A DNA stretch of 10,577 nucleotides, taken from NCBI GenBank assembly GCA_964558235.1, contig CAZLCK010000051.1, positions 1 to 10,577 on the forward strand, written 5' to 3'. A program made the translations under genes and the position numbers. The notes beneath the pieces are model-generated. The model worked only from the letters and a program-made list of their open reading frames with translations. It had not been told where the DNA came from and searched no databases. This stretch comes from CAZLCK01 sp964558235. GTDB lineage: Bacteria; Actinomycetota; Coriobacteriia; Coriobacteriales; CADBOM01. Below, piece by piece: positions 1 to 5,059 of this stretch (positions are counted from its first letter, which is position 1; each line of letters begins with the position of its first letter).

Positions 1-53
1 GCATAGCCAACGGGTTTACAGCCCGTCCCCTTTAGCCACTCGGGCACACTCCC
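1..53 (-). tRNA. tRNA-Tyr (anticodon GTA), 5' part only, cut by window edge
   Basis: Read on the minus strand, this is the 5' half of a tRNA. It has a 7-nt acceptor strand GGGAGTG (47-53), a D-arm with the GAGTGGCTAAAGG pattern usual for class II tRNAs, and an anticodon stem ACGGG/CCCGT enclosing loop CTGTAAA, which gives anticodon GTA. After the anticodon stem the sequence TGGCTATGC begins the long variable arm expected in bacterial tRNA-Tyr. The variable-arm end, T-arm and 3' acceptor strand lie beyond position 1. The identity is firm. Only the 3' end is missing, because of the window edge rather than a real truncation. Confidence 0.92.
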
Positions 54-92
54 AATTTTTGGTGAATAGCTTCTTATGTTTTCAAGTTGCTT

Positions 93-119
93 TTTTGTCT
101 TTTAATCGCAAAGACAAAA
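93..119. repeat. 10-bp perfect inverted repeat in the tRNA-Tyr leader
   Basis: TTTTGTCTTT (93-102) and AAAGACAAAA (110-119) are exact reverse complements separated by 7 nt. The element lies between the predicted tRNA-Tyr promoter (124-152) and the tRNA 5' end (53), at or just after the expected transcription start. It is AT-rich and lacks a terminator tail, so it is more likely an operator-like site or a leader hairpin than a terminator. Its function is unknown. Confidence 0.55.
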
Positions 120-123
120 TGGA

Positions 124-152
124 ATATTACACACTCAATCGGGTCTCGTCAA
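124..152 (-). promoter_or_regulatory. Predicted sigma-70-type promoter for tRNA-Tyr
   Basis: On the minus strand a -35 TTGACG (147-152) is followed after 17 nt by TAATAT (124-129). The alternative hexamer TGTAAT overlaps it at 15-nt spacing. Transcription would start near position 117 and run into tRNA-Tyr, leaving a leader of about 64 nt that is removed during maturation. This is the best promoter match in the gap between the two tRNAs and points at the only gene on that side. Confidence 0.55.
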
Positions 153-380
153 ACTTTTACACGCCTCCGGGTGTATCTATTCTTGCATACGGTATATTGC
201 CCGCTAAACTAACATTTTTTGAGTTTTATTAGCTCAAACATTGCCGTTCGCCGCCGCTTTTTACTCGTCGATTTTTGTGACGAGAAGAAAAAAGTTCACG
301 AACAACTGCAAATATTTTGCTTCTATTTTGCTTTCGACAGCCTTTTAACAGCTAAAAATGCCTGAATTCGCTATAAAACG
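153..380. other. Non-coding gap between tRNA genes with two imperfect hairpins
   Basis: I see no credible gene here. Short frames in the area cross tRNA-Thr or hairpins and have no recognisable product or ribosome-binding site. The stretch holds an inverted repeat TTTGAG/CTCAAA (218-223 and 233-238) and another, CTCGTC/GACGAG (264-269 and 279-284), flanked by T5 on the left and A6 on the right. That flanking order is the reverse of a normal terminator. There is also an 11-nt-period duplication of TATTTTGCTT (313-322 and 324-333). Nothing resembles a T-box, riboswitch or further tRNA. Confidence 0.6.
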
Positions 381-453
381 AGACGATATGGGTGGAACAT
401 TGTGAACTCCTACTCGTATCGTCTCTTTGTGGATCAAGGCTGATATGGGATGT
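381..453. repeat. tRNA-flanking hairpin repeat, copy 1 (downstream of tRNA-Thr)
   Basis: This segment matches 10342-10414 at roughly 83 % by hand alignment. Its first 44 nt fold, as plus-strand RNA, into a 15-pair stem (381-395 with 410-424, three G-U pairs, no mismatch) with a 14-nt loop starting AACATTGTG. A conserved tail GTGGATCA...CTGAT follows. Read on the minus strand, downstream of tRNA-Thr, the outer stem GAGACGATA/TATCGTCTC is followed by GTTTTAT, so this copy could also serve as a terminator for the tRNA. It begins 24 nt past the tRNA CCA. Whether it is a REP/MITE-like element, a small RNA or a terminator is unresolved. Confidence 0.7.
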
Positions 454-468
454 TAAGTTGGATGTTAT

Positions 469-476
469 AAAAAAAA
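469..476 (-). terminator. T8 tract directly after tRNA-Thr CCA (possible termination site)
   Basis: On the minus strand eight consecutive T residues follow the encoded CCA of tRNA-Thr with no gap. No separate GC-rich hairpin precedes the run. If it terminates, the tRNA's own acceptor/T-arm stem would have to act as the hairpin, or the run may simply mark the 3' trailer. The hairpin of the repeat at 381-424 is the alternative termination point. Confidence 0.35.
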
Positions 477-551
477 TGGAGCTGGTGACAGGAGTCGAAC
501 CTGCAACCCACGGTTTACAAAACCGTTGCGCTGCCATTGCGCCACACCAGC
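477..551 (-). tRNA. tRNA-Thr (anticodon TGT)
   Basis: This is a complete cloverleaf on the minus strand. The acceptor stem GCTGGTG (545-551) pairs with CACCAGC (481-487), followed by discriminator T (480) and an encoded CCA (477-479). The anticodon stem ACGGT/ACCGT closes loop TTTGTAA, giving anticodon TGT (reads ACA and related Thr codons). The T-arm contains the standard GGTTCGACTCC pattern. It lies 61 nt after the yacP stop in the same orientation. I saw no clear promoter in that gap, so co-transcription with the ispD-yacP operon is possible. Confidence 0.96.
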
Positions 552-569
552 ATCCATATTTGAGAGGAG

Positions 570-588
570 CAAGAGCCTTTAACTCTTG
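570..588. repeat. Small hairpin between yacP and tRNA-Thr
   Basis: CAAGAG (570-575) and CTCTTG (583-588) form a 6-bp stem around a 7-nt loop. On the minus strand the stem is followed by CTCCTCTC rather than a T tract, so it does not look like an intrinsic terminator. It could be a processing or pausing hairpin between the operon end and the tRNA, or chance. Confidence 0.3.
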
Positions 589-612
589 AGCCAAATGCAT
601 AGTCTATTGCAT

Positions 613-1185
613 CTAGCAACTTTTTTCATCTTTGTGACCGCCAAAGGATGCATTTCTTGCGAGAGCTTCAAGTGCTGCTCTAGTTTTTGAATCAATTCTA
701 GAACCCAAGGTCATCTTAGAATTACTTGTTGAAATCTCTTCGATATCATCATCGATAGTAGCGAGTTCTTGGCCAAAACCAGCGGAAGACATTCTGATAA
801 TGCCATCAGTAAACGTAGCATTTTGTACAGCCCAGTCCGATGAAATCACCACTACTTCTCTGCCATTTTCTTTAGCTTCATAGACTAAACGCTCAATTAC
901 TGTGTCAGCATCTTTTCCTTTTGGTGAAAAGATAACCTTAACTCCAGCAACCATAATTGGCTTTCCATCTGAATTCACATTGCCACCGCCATCAAAAACA
1001 ACAACGGCTTCGAATTTTCCTACAGCAAATGCAGCAACGTCAGAGATTACTTTTTCCCTAGCAGGGCTAATTGCATCATCGAAATAATCTAAGCTATTAA
1101 AAAAATCCTCATATGTCTTAGATGACCTAAGAATGTTATATCCATCTGCTATCAACAATGGCTTGGTATCATGAAGCGGACTCAA
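613..1185 (-). CDS. yacP: NYN-domain RNase, YacP/Rae1 family
   Basis: A 190-aa protein of the YacP-like NYN (PIN-like) nuclease family. The characterised relative, Bacillus subtilis Rae1 (YacP), cleaves mRNA in the ribosomal A site; the same role here is inferred from family and context. The fold is visible as strand-plus-acid motifs: LLIADGYNIL with D14 and N17, VVVFDGG with D65, KDADTVIERL with D92/D94, and VVVISSDWAV with D117. These are the usual metal-binding acids. The start is TTG at 1185, because the first strand begins at residue 10 and no in-frame ATG lies earlier. The start abuts the rlmB stop with no gap, and purine-rich GAAGAG at the end of rlmB can serve as the ribosome-binding site. 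The C-terminal 30 residues are basic and polar, as is common in this family. It is the last protein gene of the ispD operon. Confidence 0.88.
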   Translation of the reverse strand: MSPLHDTKPLLIADGYNILRSSKTYEDFFNSLDYFDDAISPAREKVISDVAAFAVGKFEAVVVFDGGGNVNSDGKPIMVAGVKVIFSPKGKDADTVIERLVYEAKENGREVVVISSDWAVQNATFTDGIIRMSSAGFGQELATIDDDIEEISTSNSKMTLGSRIDSKTRAALEALARNASFGGHKDEKSC

Positions 1186-1989
1186 TTACTCTTCGCCATC
1201 CTTTGTAAATAAACCTTTTTGCATAGACTGTCTTAGCCATTCGTATCCCAAGGCAGCCGTTGCACACGACACATTTAGCGAGCCAATTTCTCCGCGCTGC
1301 GGAAGACCGACCAAAAAGTCACATTTTGAAGCTACAAGGCGAGAAATACCCTTTCCCTCTGAACCCATAACTAAACCGATCTTTCCATAAAAAGGACTCT
1401 CCCAACATGTATTGTTGGCCCTTTCGCACGCGCCAGCAATCCAAAAACCATTTTCTTGAAGCCTATCAATCATATTAGAAATATTAGCAACCTTAGCGAT
1501 TTTCATACGTGCTACTGCTCCTGCAGAAGTTTTGTACGAGAGCGCCACAACATCGACAGAGCGCTTCTGTGCGATGATAATGCCACTAGCTCCCAAGACT
1601 TCAGCTGTTCGTACTATCGCACCAAAATTTCCCACGTCGGTAATATGATCAAGTATGATCACTAAAGCAGCCTTATCATCTTGACAAGAGCTCATAATTT
1701 CACCAACAGAGCTATATTCGTAAGGCTTAGTCTTAGCAATTACACCTTGATGGTTTAATCCATGAGCAAGATTGTCGATTTTTTGACGGTCTAAATGCTC
1801 AATTTTAATTCCCTTTTTATCCGAGATATAGATGAGTCTATCAAGGCCATCAAAGTGCTGAAGACTATTAGAGAGCAAAATCTTTTCAATTGGCACTGCG
1901 GCTTCAAGAGCTTCTAAAACAGACCGTCTACCAACGATTAAATTTGTATTCGAACCCTTGAATGATGATTGTCGATGCTTTTTTTGCAT
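1186..1989 (-). CDS. rlmB: 23S rRNA (guanosine-2'-O-)-methyltransferase RlmB, TrmH/SpoU family
   Basis: A 267-aa SPOUT-class methyltransferase that uses S-adenosylmethionine; RlmB methylates the 2'-OH of G2251 in the 23S rRNA peptidyl-transferase region. The N-terminal L30e-like substrate-binding domain (about residues 15-95) begins with the typical IVGRRSVLEAL. The C-terminal knotted domain shows all three SpoU motifs: motif 1 at 113-136 with N121, R127 and E130; motif 2 LVMGSEGKGI at 206-215 with E211; motif 3 at 229-250 with the SLNVS core (S237, L238, N239). ATG at 1989 is preceded by TAGGGA about 9 nt upstream. It lies 45 nt after cysS and ends directly at the yacP start, so the two are probably translationally coupled. 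A paralogous TrmH-type specificity cannot be excluded from sequence alone, but the cysS-rlmB-yacP context favours RlmB. Confidence 0.9.
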   Translation of the reverse strand: MQKKHRQSSFKGSNTNLIVGRRSVLEALEAAVPIEKILLSNSLQHFDGLDRLIYISDKKGIKIEHLDRQKIDNLAHGLNHQGVIAKTKPYEYSSVGEIMSSCQDDKAALVIILDHITDVGNFGAIVRTAEVLGASGIIIAQKRSVDVVALSYKTSAGAVARMKIAKVANISNMIDRLQENGFWIAGACERANNTCWESPFYGKIGLVMGSEGKGISRLVASKCDFLVGLPQRGEIGSLNVSCATAALGYEWLRQSMQKGLFTKDGEE

Positions 1990-2034
1990 CTTGCATTCCC
2001 TAAAAAATCGTTCTGGATCTAGATAAACACACTA

Positions 2035-3519
2035 TTAGGCTTGATATATAAGCCTCGCTCCAGATGGAGTATCCTCGACAATAAAACCAAGCTCACTTAA
2101 AGAATCTCTAATAGTATCCGCTATCTGGAAGTCCTTTTCTTTTCTTGCTTGATCTCGCCTGTTTAGCAATTCATCAGCTGCCCTTGTTTTATCTTGACCT
2201 AAGTAATCGGCATATTCGACTGCGATCTCTAAAATGGCATCTGGCCACTTATCGCTTTCGTTAGCATCTTCAACGAGATCGATACCAAAGCGACCCATGA
2301 GATAGACAACCATGTCATGAGCTAAATTGGCAGCTTCTATCTCGGCCTCAGATGATAAGCCATCAGCGATAAACGCATTAGTCTCTCCAACTAACTTAAA
2401 GATTGCACCAAGCGCAGAGGCCGTATTAAAATCATCATCCATCGCTTCAATAAACGATGTCTTAGTCTCTTCCACCAACTGCTTAAATGCCATAACCTCT
2501 TCATCTGTCTTTGCAATCTTGCCTGAGCGTTGCTCGATGTCCCATGCGATATTTCTAAGGCAGTTTGTGATACGCTCCAAAGAGATTGTTGCTTCCTCAA
2601 TGCGTTCAACAGAATAATCTAAGGGACTTCTATAGTGTGTTTGAAGCATTAGCATGCGCAAGACTTTTGCATCAACCTGCTCCAAAACATCCTTTAACAA
2701 CAGGAAATTTCCCTCAGATTTGCTCATCTTTTCGCTATTAATCATCAGCATGCCACCATGCATCCAATAATTACAAAACTTCTTAGAATGGCAGCACTCA
2801 GATTGAGCAATCTCGTTTTCGTGGTGAGGAAAGACCAGATCAACTCCACCGCCGTGGATATCAAAAGGTTGACCTAGATACTTAGCAGACATCGAAGAGC
2901 ATTCAATATGCCAACCTGGACGACCATTGCCCCATGGCGACTCCCACGAAGGCTCTCCTGGTTTTGCAGCCTTCCAGAGTGCAAAATCCGCACTATCATG
3001 CTTCTTTGGATCGCTTTCGATTCGAGTTCCGGCAATCATCTCATCGATCGATCTACCAGAAAGCTTTCCATAGTCTGAATCGAACCTGACTGAAAAGTAG
3101 ACATCACCCTGCTCTTCGTAAGCGTAGTTTTTATCGATTAGAATTTGTATAATCTCGATCATCGAGTCGATCTCTTCAGTGGCACGCGGTCTAATCGTTG
3201 GACTCATAACGCCTAAAGCATCCATAGCATCGATAAAGGCCTTTGAATATTCATCGGCAACTTCAGCAGCACTACGCCCCTCTTCGTTAGCACGGTTGAT
3301 AATCTTGTCATCTACATCCGTTAGATTCGAGACAAAAGTCACATCATATCCAGACTCAATTAGGTGGCGCCTAATCACATCAAAAGAGACAAAAGTTCTA
3401 GCATTACCTACATGGATATGGTTGTAAACAGTAGGACCACAGACATACATCCCAATATGCCCAGGTTCTATTTCAACCAATTCCTCCTTTTTGCGTGTAA
3501 GGGTATTGTAAACCTTCAT
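2035..3519 (-). CDS. cysS: Cysteinyl-tRNA synthetase
   Basis: A 494-aa class I aminoacyl-tRNA synthetase that charges tRNA-Cys with cysteine in the cytoplasm. The Rossmann catalytic domain carries the HIGH-type signature as HVGN (36-39) and the KMSKS loop as KMSKS (264-268). The zinc site that selects cysteine is complete: C27, C207, H232 and E236, with the same spacing as E. coli CysRS (C209, H234, E238). GWHIECSSM and the FPHHENE stretch are diagnostic for CysRS. The C-terminal DALR helical domain and anticodon-binding tail follow, and full length matches the family norm. ATG at 3519 is 5 nt after the ispF stop. A strong GGAGG lies within the last codons of ispF, 13 nt upstream, which is rather long spacing. 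It is the third gene of the ispD operon, as in mycobacteria. Confidence 0.98.
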   Translation of the reverse strand: MKVYNTLTRKKEELVEIEPGHIGMYVCGPTVYNHIHVGNARTFVSFDVIRRHLIESGYDVTFVSNLTDVDDKIINRANEEGRSAAEVADEYSKAFIDAMDALGVMSPTIRPRATEEIDSMIEIIQILIDKNYAYEEQGDVYFSVRFDSDYGKLSGRSIDEMIAGTRIESDPKKHDSADFALWKAAKPGEPSWESPWGNGRPGWHIECSSMSAKYLGQPFDIHGGGVDLVFPHHENEIAQSECCHSKKFCNYWMHGGMLMINSEKMSKSEGNFLLLKDVLEQVDAKVLRMLMLQTHYRSPLDYSVERIEEATISLERITNCLRNIAWDIEQRSGKIAKTDEEVMAFKQLVEETKTSFIEAMDDDFNTASALGAIFKLVGETNAFIADGLSSEAEIEAANLAHDMVVYLMGRFGIDLVEDANESDKWPDAILEIAVEYADYLGQDKTRAADELLNRRDQARKEKDFQIADTIRDSLSELGFIVEDTPSGARLIYQA

Positions 3520-3524
3520 CGCTT

Positions 3525-4001
3525 TTAATTTACCTCCTCTAAAAGAGCAACAGCACTTGCCGCTATACCCTCTTTGCGCCCTGTAAATCCTAATTTTTCT
3601 GTAGTTGTTGCTTTAATTCCAACACACGTTATATCCACGTCTAGTGCAGTGGCAATATTTTGACGCATAGCATCTCTAAAAGGAGAAAACTTTGGAGCTT
3701 GAGCGATAATTACACTATCAACATCGCGAATTTCAAATCCAGCATCTCTTACGATACGTGCAGACTCCTTTAATAGATCCAAAGAATTAGCGTCTAAAAA
3801 GCTTGGATCAGATGGAGGAAAATGTTCGCCAATATCACCGCAACGAGCAGCTCCTAAAATAGCATCCGCTATGGCATGGGTTAAAACATCAGCATCGGAG
3901 TGCCCATCTAGACCCTGTGGATAATCGATTTCAACTCCACCGACAATGAGCTTTCTACCCTCTTTGAAAGGATGGACATCATATCCCAAGCCCACCTTCA
4001 T
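3525..4001 (-). CDS. ispF: 2-C-methyl-D-erythritol 2,4-cyclodiphosphate synthase
   Basis: A 158-aa enzyme of the MEP isoprenoid pathway that converts CDP-methylerythritol 2-phosphate to the cyclic diphosphate MEcPP with release of CMP. It is normally a homotrimer. The start GLGYDVHPF gives metal ligands D8 and H10, and the third zinc ligand is H42 in VLTHAIADA. The GHSDAD motif (33-38) and DIGEHFP (56-62) are intact, and the C-terminal TTEKLGFTGRKEGIAA holds the conserved T-E-K/G-R-x-E-G substrate-binding stretch. Length is standard. ATG at 4001 lies 5 nt beyond the ispD stop, with AAGGGG about 10 nt upstream inside the ispD end. It is a separate protein, not fused to IspD as in some proteobacteria. 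Confidence 0.98.
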   Translation of the reverse strand: MKVGLGYDVHPFKEGRKLIVGGVEIDYPQGLDGHSDADVLTHAIADAILGAARCGDIGEHFPPSDPSFLDANSLDLLKESARIVRDAGFEIRDVDSVIIAQAPKFSPFRDAMRQNIATALDVDITCVGIKATTTEKLGFTGRKEGIAASAVALLEEVN

Positions 4002-4006
4002 ATTAG

Positions 4007-4888
4007 TTAACCCCTTCGTCTTAGCCTTCTTGCTAGAGCTGCCTCTGCTGGTCCAAAGTCCTCTGGCACCGTAAGCTTAATATTATCCCTAGGGCCAGTG
4101 ACCAAAGCAACCTCTCCGCCAACACGCTCGACTAAAGAACTATCATCTGTACCAACAAAGCCTTCGGCTAAAGCAGTTGCATGAGCCTCTCTGATGATTG
4201 AAGCATGAAATACCTGTGGGGTTTGTGCCACCCAAAATGCGCCTCTATCTGGAGTTCCAATAATCAAGCCATCGCTTACGACCTTAAGCGTATCGATGGC
4301 AGGATATCCAACAATTGCACCATCGATTGCAATATCACCCTTAACAGTTGAAATTGCATGCATGATTAGTTCTGGAGTAACAAGTGGTCTTGCTGCATCA
4401 TGAATAGCGATGAGTTCAAAATCTTCACTAACCTTAGAGACTCCAGAAAATGAAGATTCTTGTCTAAGTTCACCGGCAGGAGCTAAAAGAATTGGAGTAA
4501 CAAATGGGTATGGATCGATCGCTAATTTACAATATTCATCCATACGATCTTCTGGACAGACAATAACGATAAGTCCAACATCTCCAACCGCATCGAAGGC
4601 CTCAGCAGACCATGTCATAAGTGGCTTGCCCATAAGCTCAAACATCTGTTTTCCCCCAGGCCGCCCAAACCTTTCTCCTTGACCGCCCGCCAAGATAACT
4701 GCAGCAGTTTTAGGATTACGCGAAACTTGACCTACCAAAGGAGCTGTTGAAGTTGCGAGCTCTTCATAATGTTCGGCAAAAAAGGTGATCTCTGGAGAAG
4801 ATAAAACGGTAGACTCAGTAACAGGATCTACCACTTTACGTGCATTTTTATAGGATTCATTATCATCTCTATTAACGATTTGGCGCAT
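4007..4888 (-). CDS. ispD: MEP cytidylyltransferase (IspD) with ~58-aa N-terminal extension
   Basis: A 293-aa protein whose residues 60-293 form a standard-length IspD, which transfers CMP from CTP to 2-C-methyl-D-erythritol 4-phosphate. Visible motifs are the nucleotide loop AAVILAGGQGERFG (62-75) with K80 in GGKQ, LRQESS (141-146), AIHDAARPLV (161-170), AQTPQVF (221-227), GTDDSSLVE (246-254) and DNIKLTVPEDF (268-278) with K271. The usual proline before the catalytic-loop lysine is G79. Residues 1-58 are extra and have no recognised domain: polar at first, with TFFAEHYEEL near 35-44. ATG at 4888 has AGGGG 5 nt upstream. No internal ATG exists before the core, and the in-frame TTG at codon 51 lacks an obvious ribosome-binding site, so the long form is favoured. 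It is the first gene of the operon; carD, the usual upstream neighbour in mycobacteria, is absent. Confidence 0.94.
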   Translation of the reverse strand: MRQIVNRDDNESYKNARKVVDPVTESTVLSSPEITFFAEHYEELATSTAPLVGQVSRNPKTAAVILAGGQGERFGRPGGKQMFELMGKPLMTWSAEAFDAVGDVGLIVIVCPEDRMDEYCKLAIDPYPFVTPILLAPAGELRQESSFSGVSKVSEDFELIAIHDAARPLVTPELIMHAISTVKGDIAIDGAIVGYPAIDTLKVVSDGLIIGTPDRGAFWVAQTPQVFHASIIREAHATALAEGFVGTDDSSLVERVGGEVALVTGPRDNIKLTVPEDFGPAEAALARRLRRRG

Positions 4889-4929
4889 CTATACCCCTAA
4901 GTCTATCCCCAAATTAATCTATCCCCAAA
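4888..4929 (-). repeat. Threefold ribosome-binding-site-like repeat upstream of ispD
   Basis: TTTGGGGATAGA occurs twice exactly on the minus strand (4918-4929 and 4902-4913, period 16 nt). A third, degenerate copy, TTAGGGGTATAGA, runs into the ispD ATG and contains its probable ribosome-binding site. This may be a duplicated Shine-Dalgarno-like unit or an operator array. The repeats are plain to see; the role is unknown. Confidence 0.5.
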
Positions 4930-4989
4930 CTATCGTAGATATTAAACCTAACATGTTTGCTATCTCTAGAAAAGTACCTCATAAACATG

Positions 4990-5042
4990 GGAAAAAGTGG
5001 CGCGTCTTTGTTGCCTAAAAGCTTGATAAGAACGCGCCACTT
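4990..5042 (-). terminator. Strong intrinsic terminator of clpC
   Basis: On the minus strand an 11-bp perfect GC-rich stem AAGTGGCGCGT/ACGCGCCACTT (5032-5042 with 4995-5005) is followed by a T tract (4992-4996). The loop is long, about 26 nt, with some internal pairing possible. It starts 17 nt past the clpC stop and should separate clpC from the ispD operon. The ispD operon therefore needs its own promoter in 4889-4990. I found only A+T-rich TTTAAT/TAATAT stretches there and no convincing -35. Confidence 0.85.
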
Positions 5043-5059
5043 ATCTGTTTAAATCCTAT

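Noticed and set aside
120..380. Possible T-box or riboswitch between the tRNA genes
   Set aside because: No T-box core, specifier hairpin or downstream regulated protein gene is visible, and both neighbours are tRNAs.
352..600. Open frame of 82 codons on the minus strand (and a 65-codon frame on the plus strand) over this region
   Set aside because: Both run through tRNA-Thr and the hairpin repeat, lack a ribosome-binding site and have no family resemblance.
902..1087. Plus-strand frames inside yacP, rlmB, cysS, ispD, clpC, lysS and greA
   Set aside because: Each lies opposite a well-recognised protein gene, shows serine/leucine-rich shadow composition and has no supporting start signal.
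1990..2034. Palindrome ATCTAGAT and T-rich stretch between cysS and rlmB as a terminator
   Set aside because: The stem is too short and there is no proper hairpin-plus-T-tract layout in the transcribed direction; the genes are most likely co-transcribed.
2391..2609. A 72-codon minus-strand frame inside cysS
   Set aside because: It is an out-of-frame shadow of the cysS C-terminal domain, which continues intact in its own frame, so there is no frameshift.
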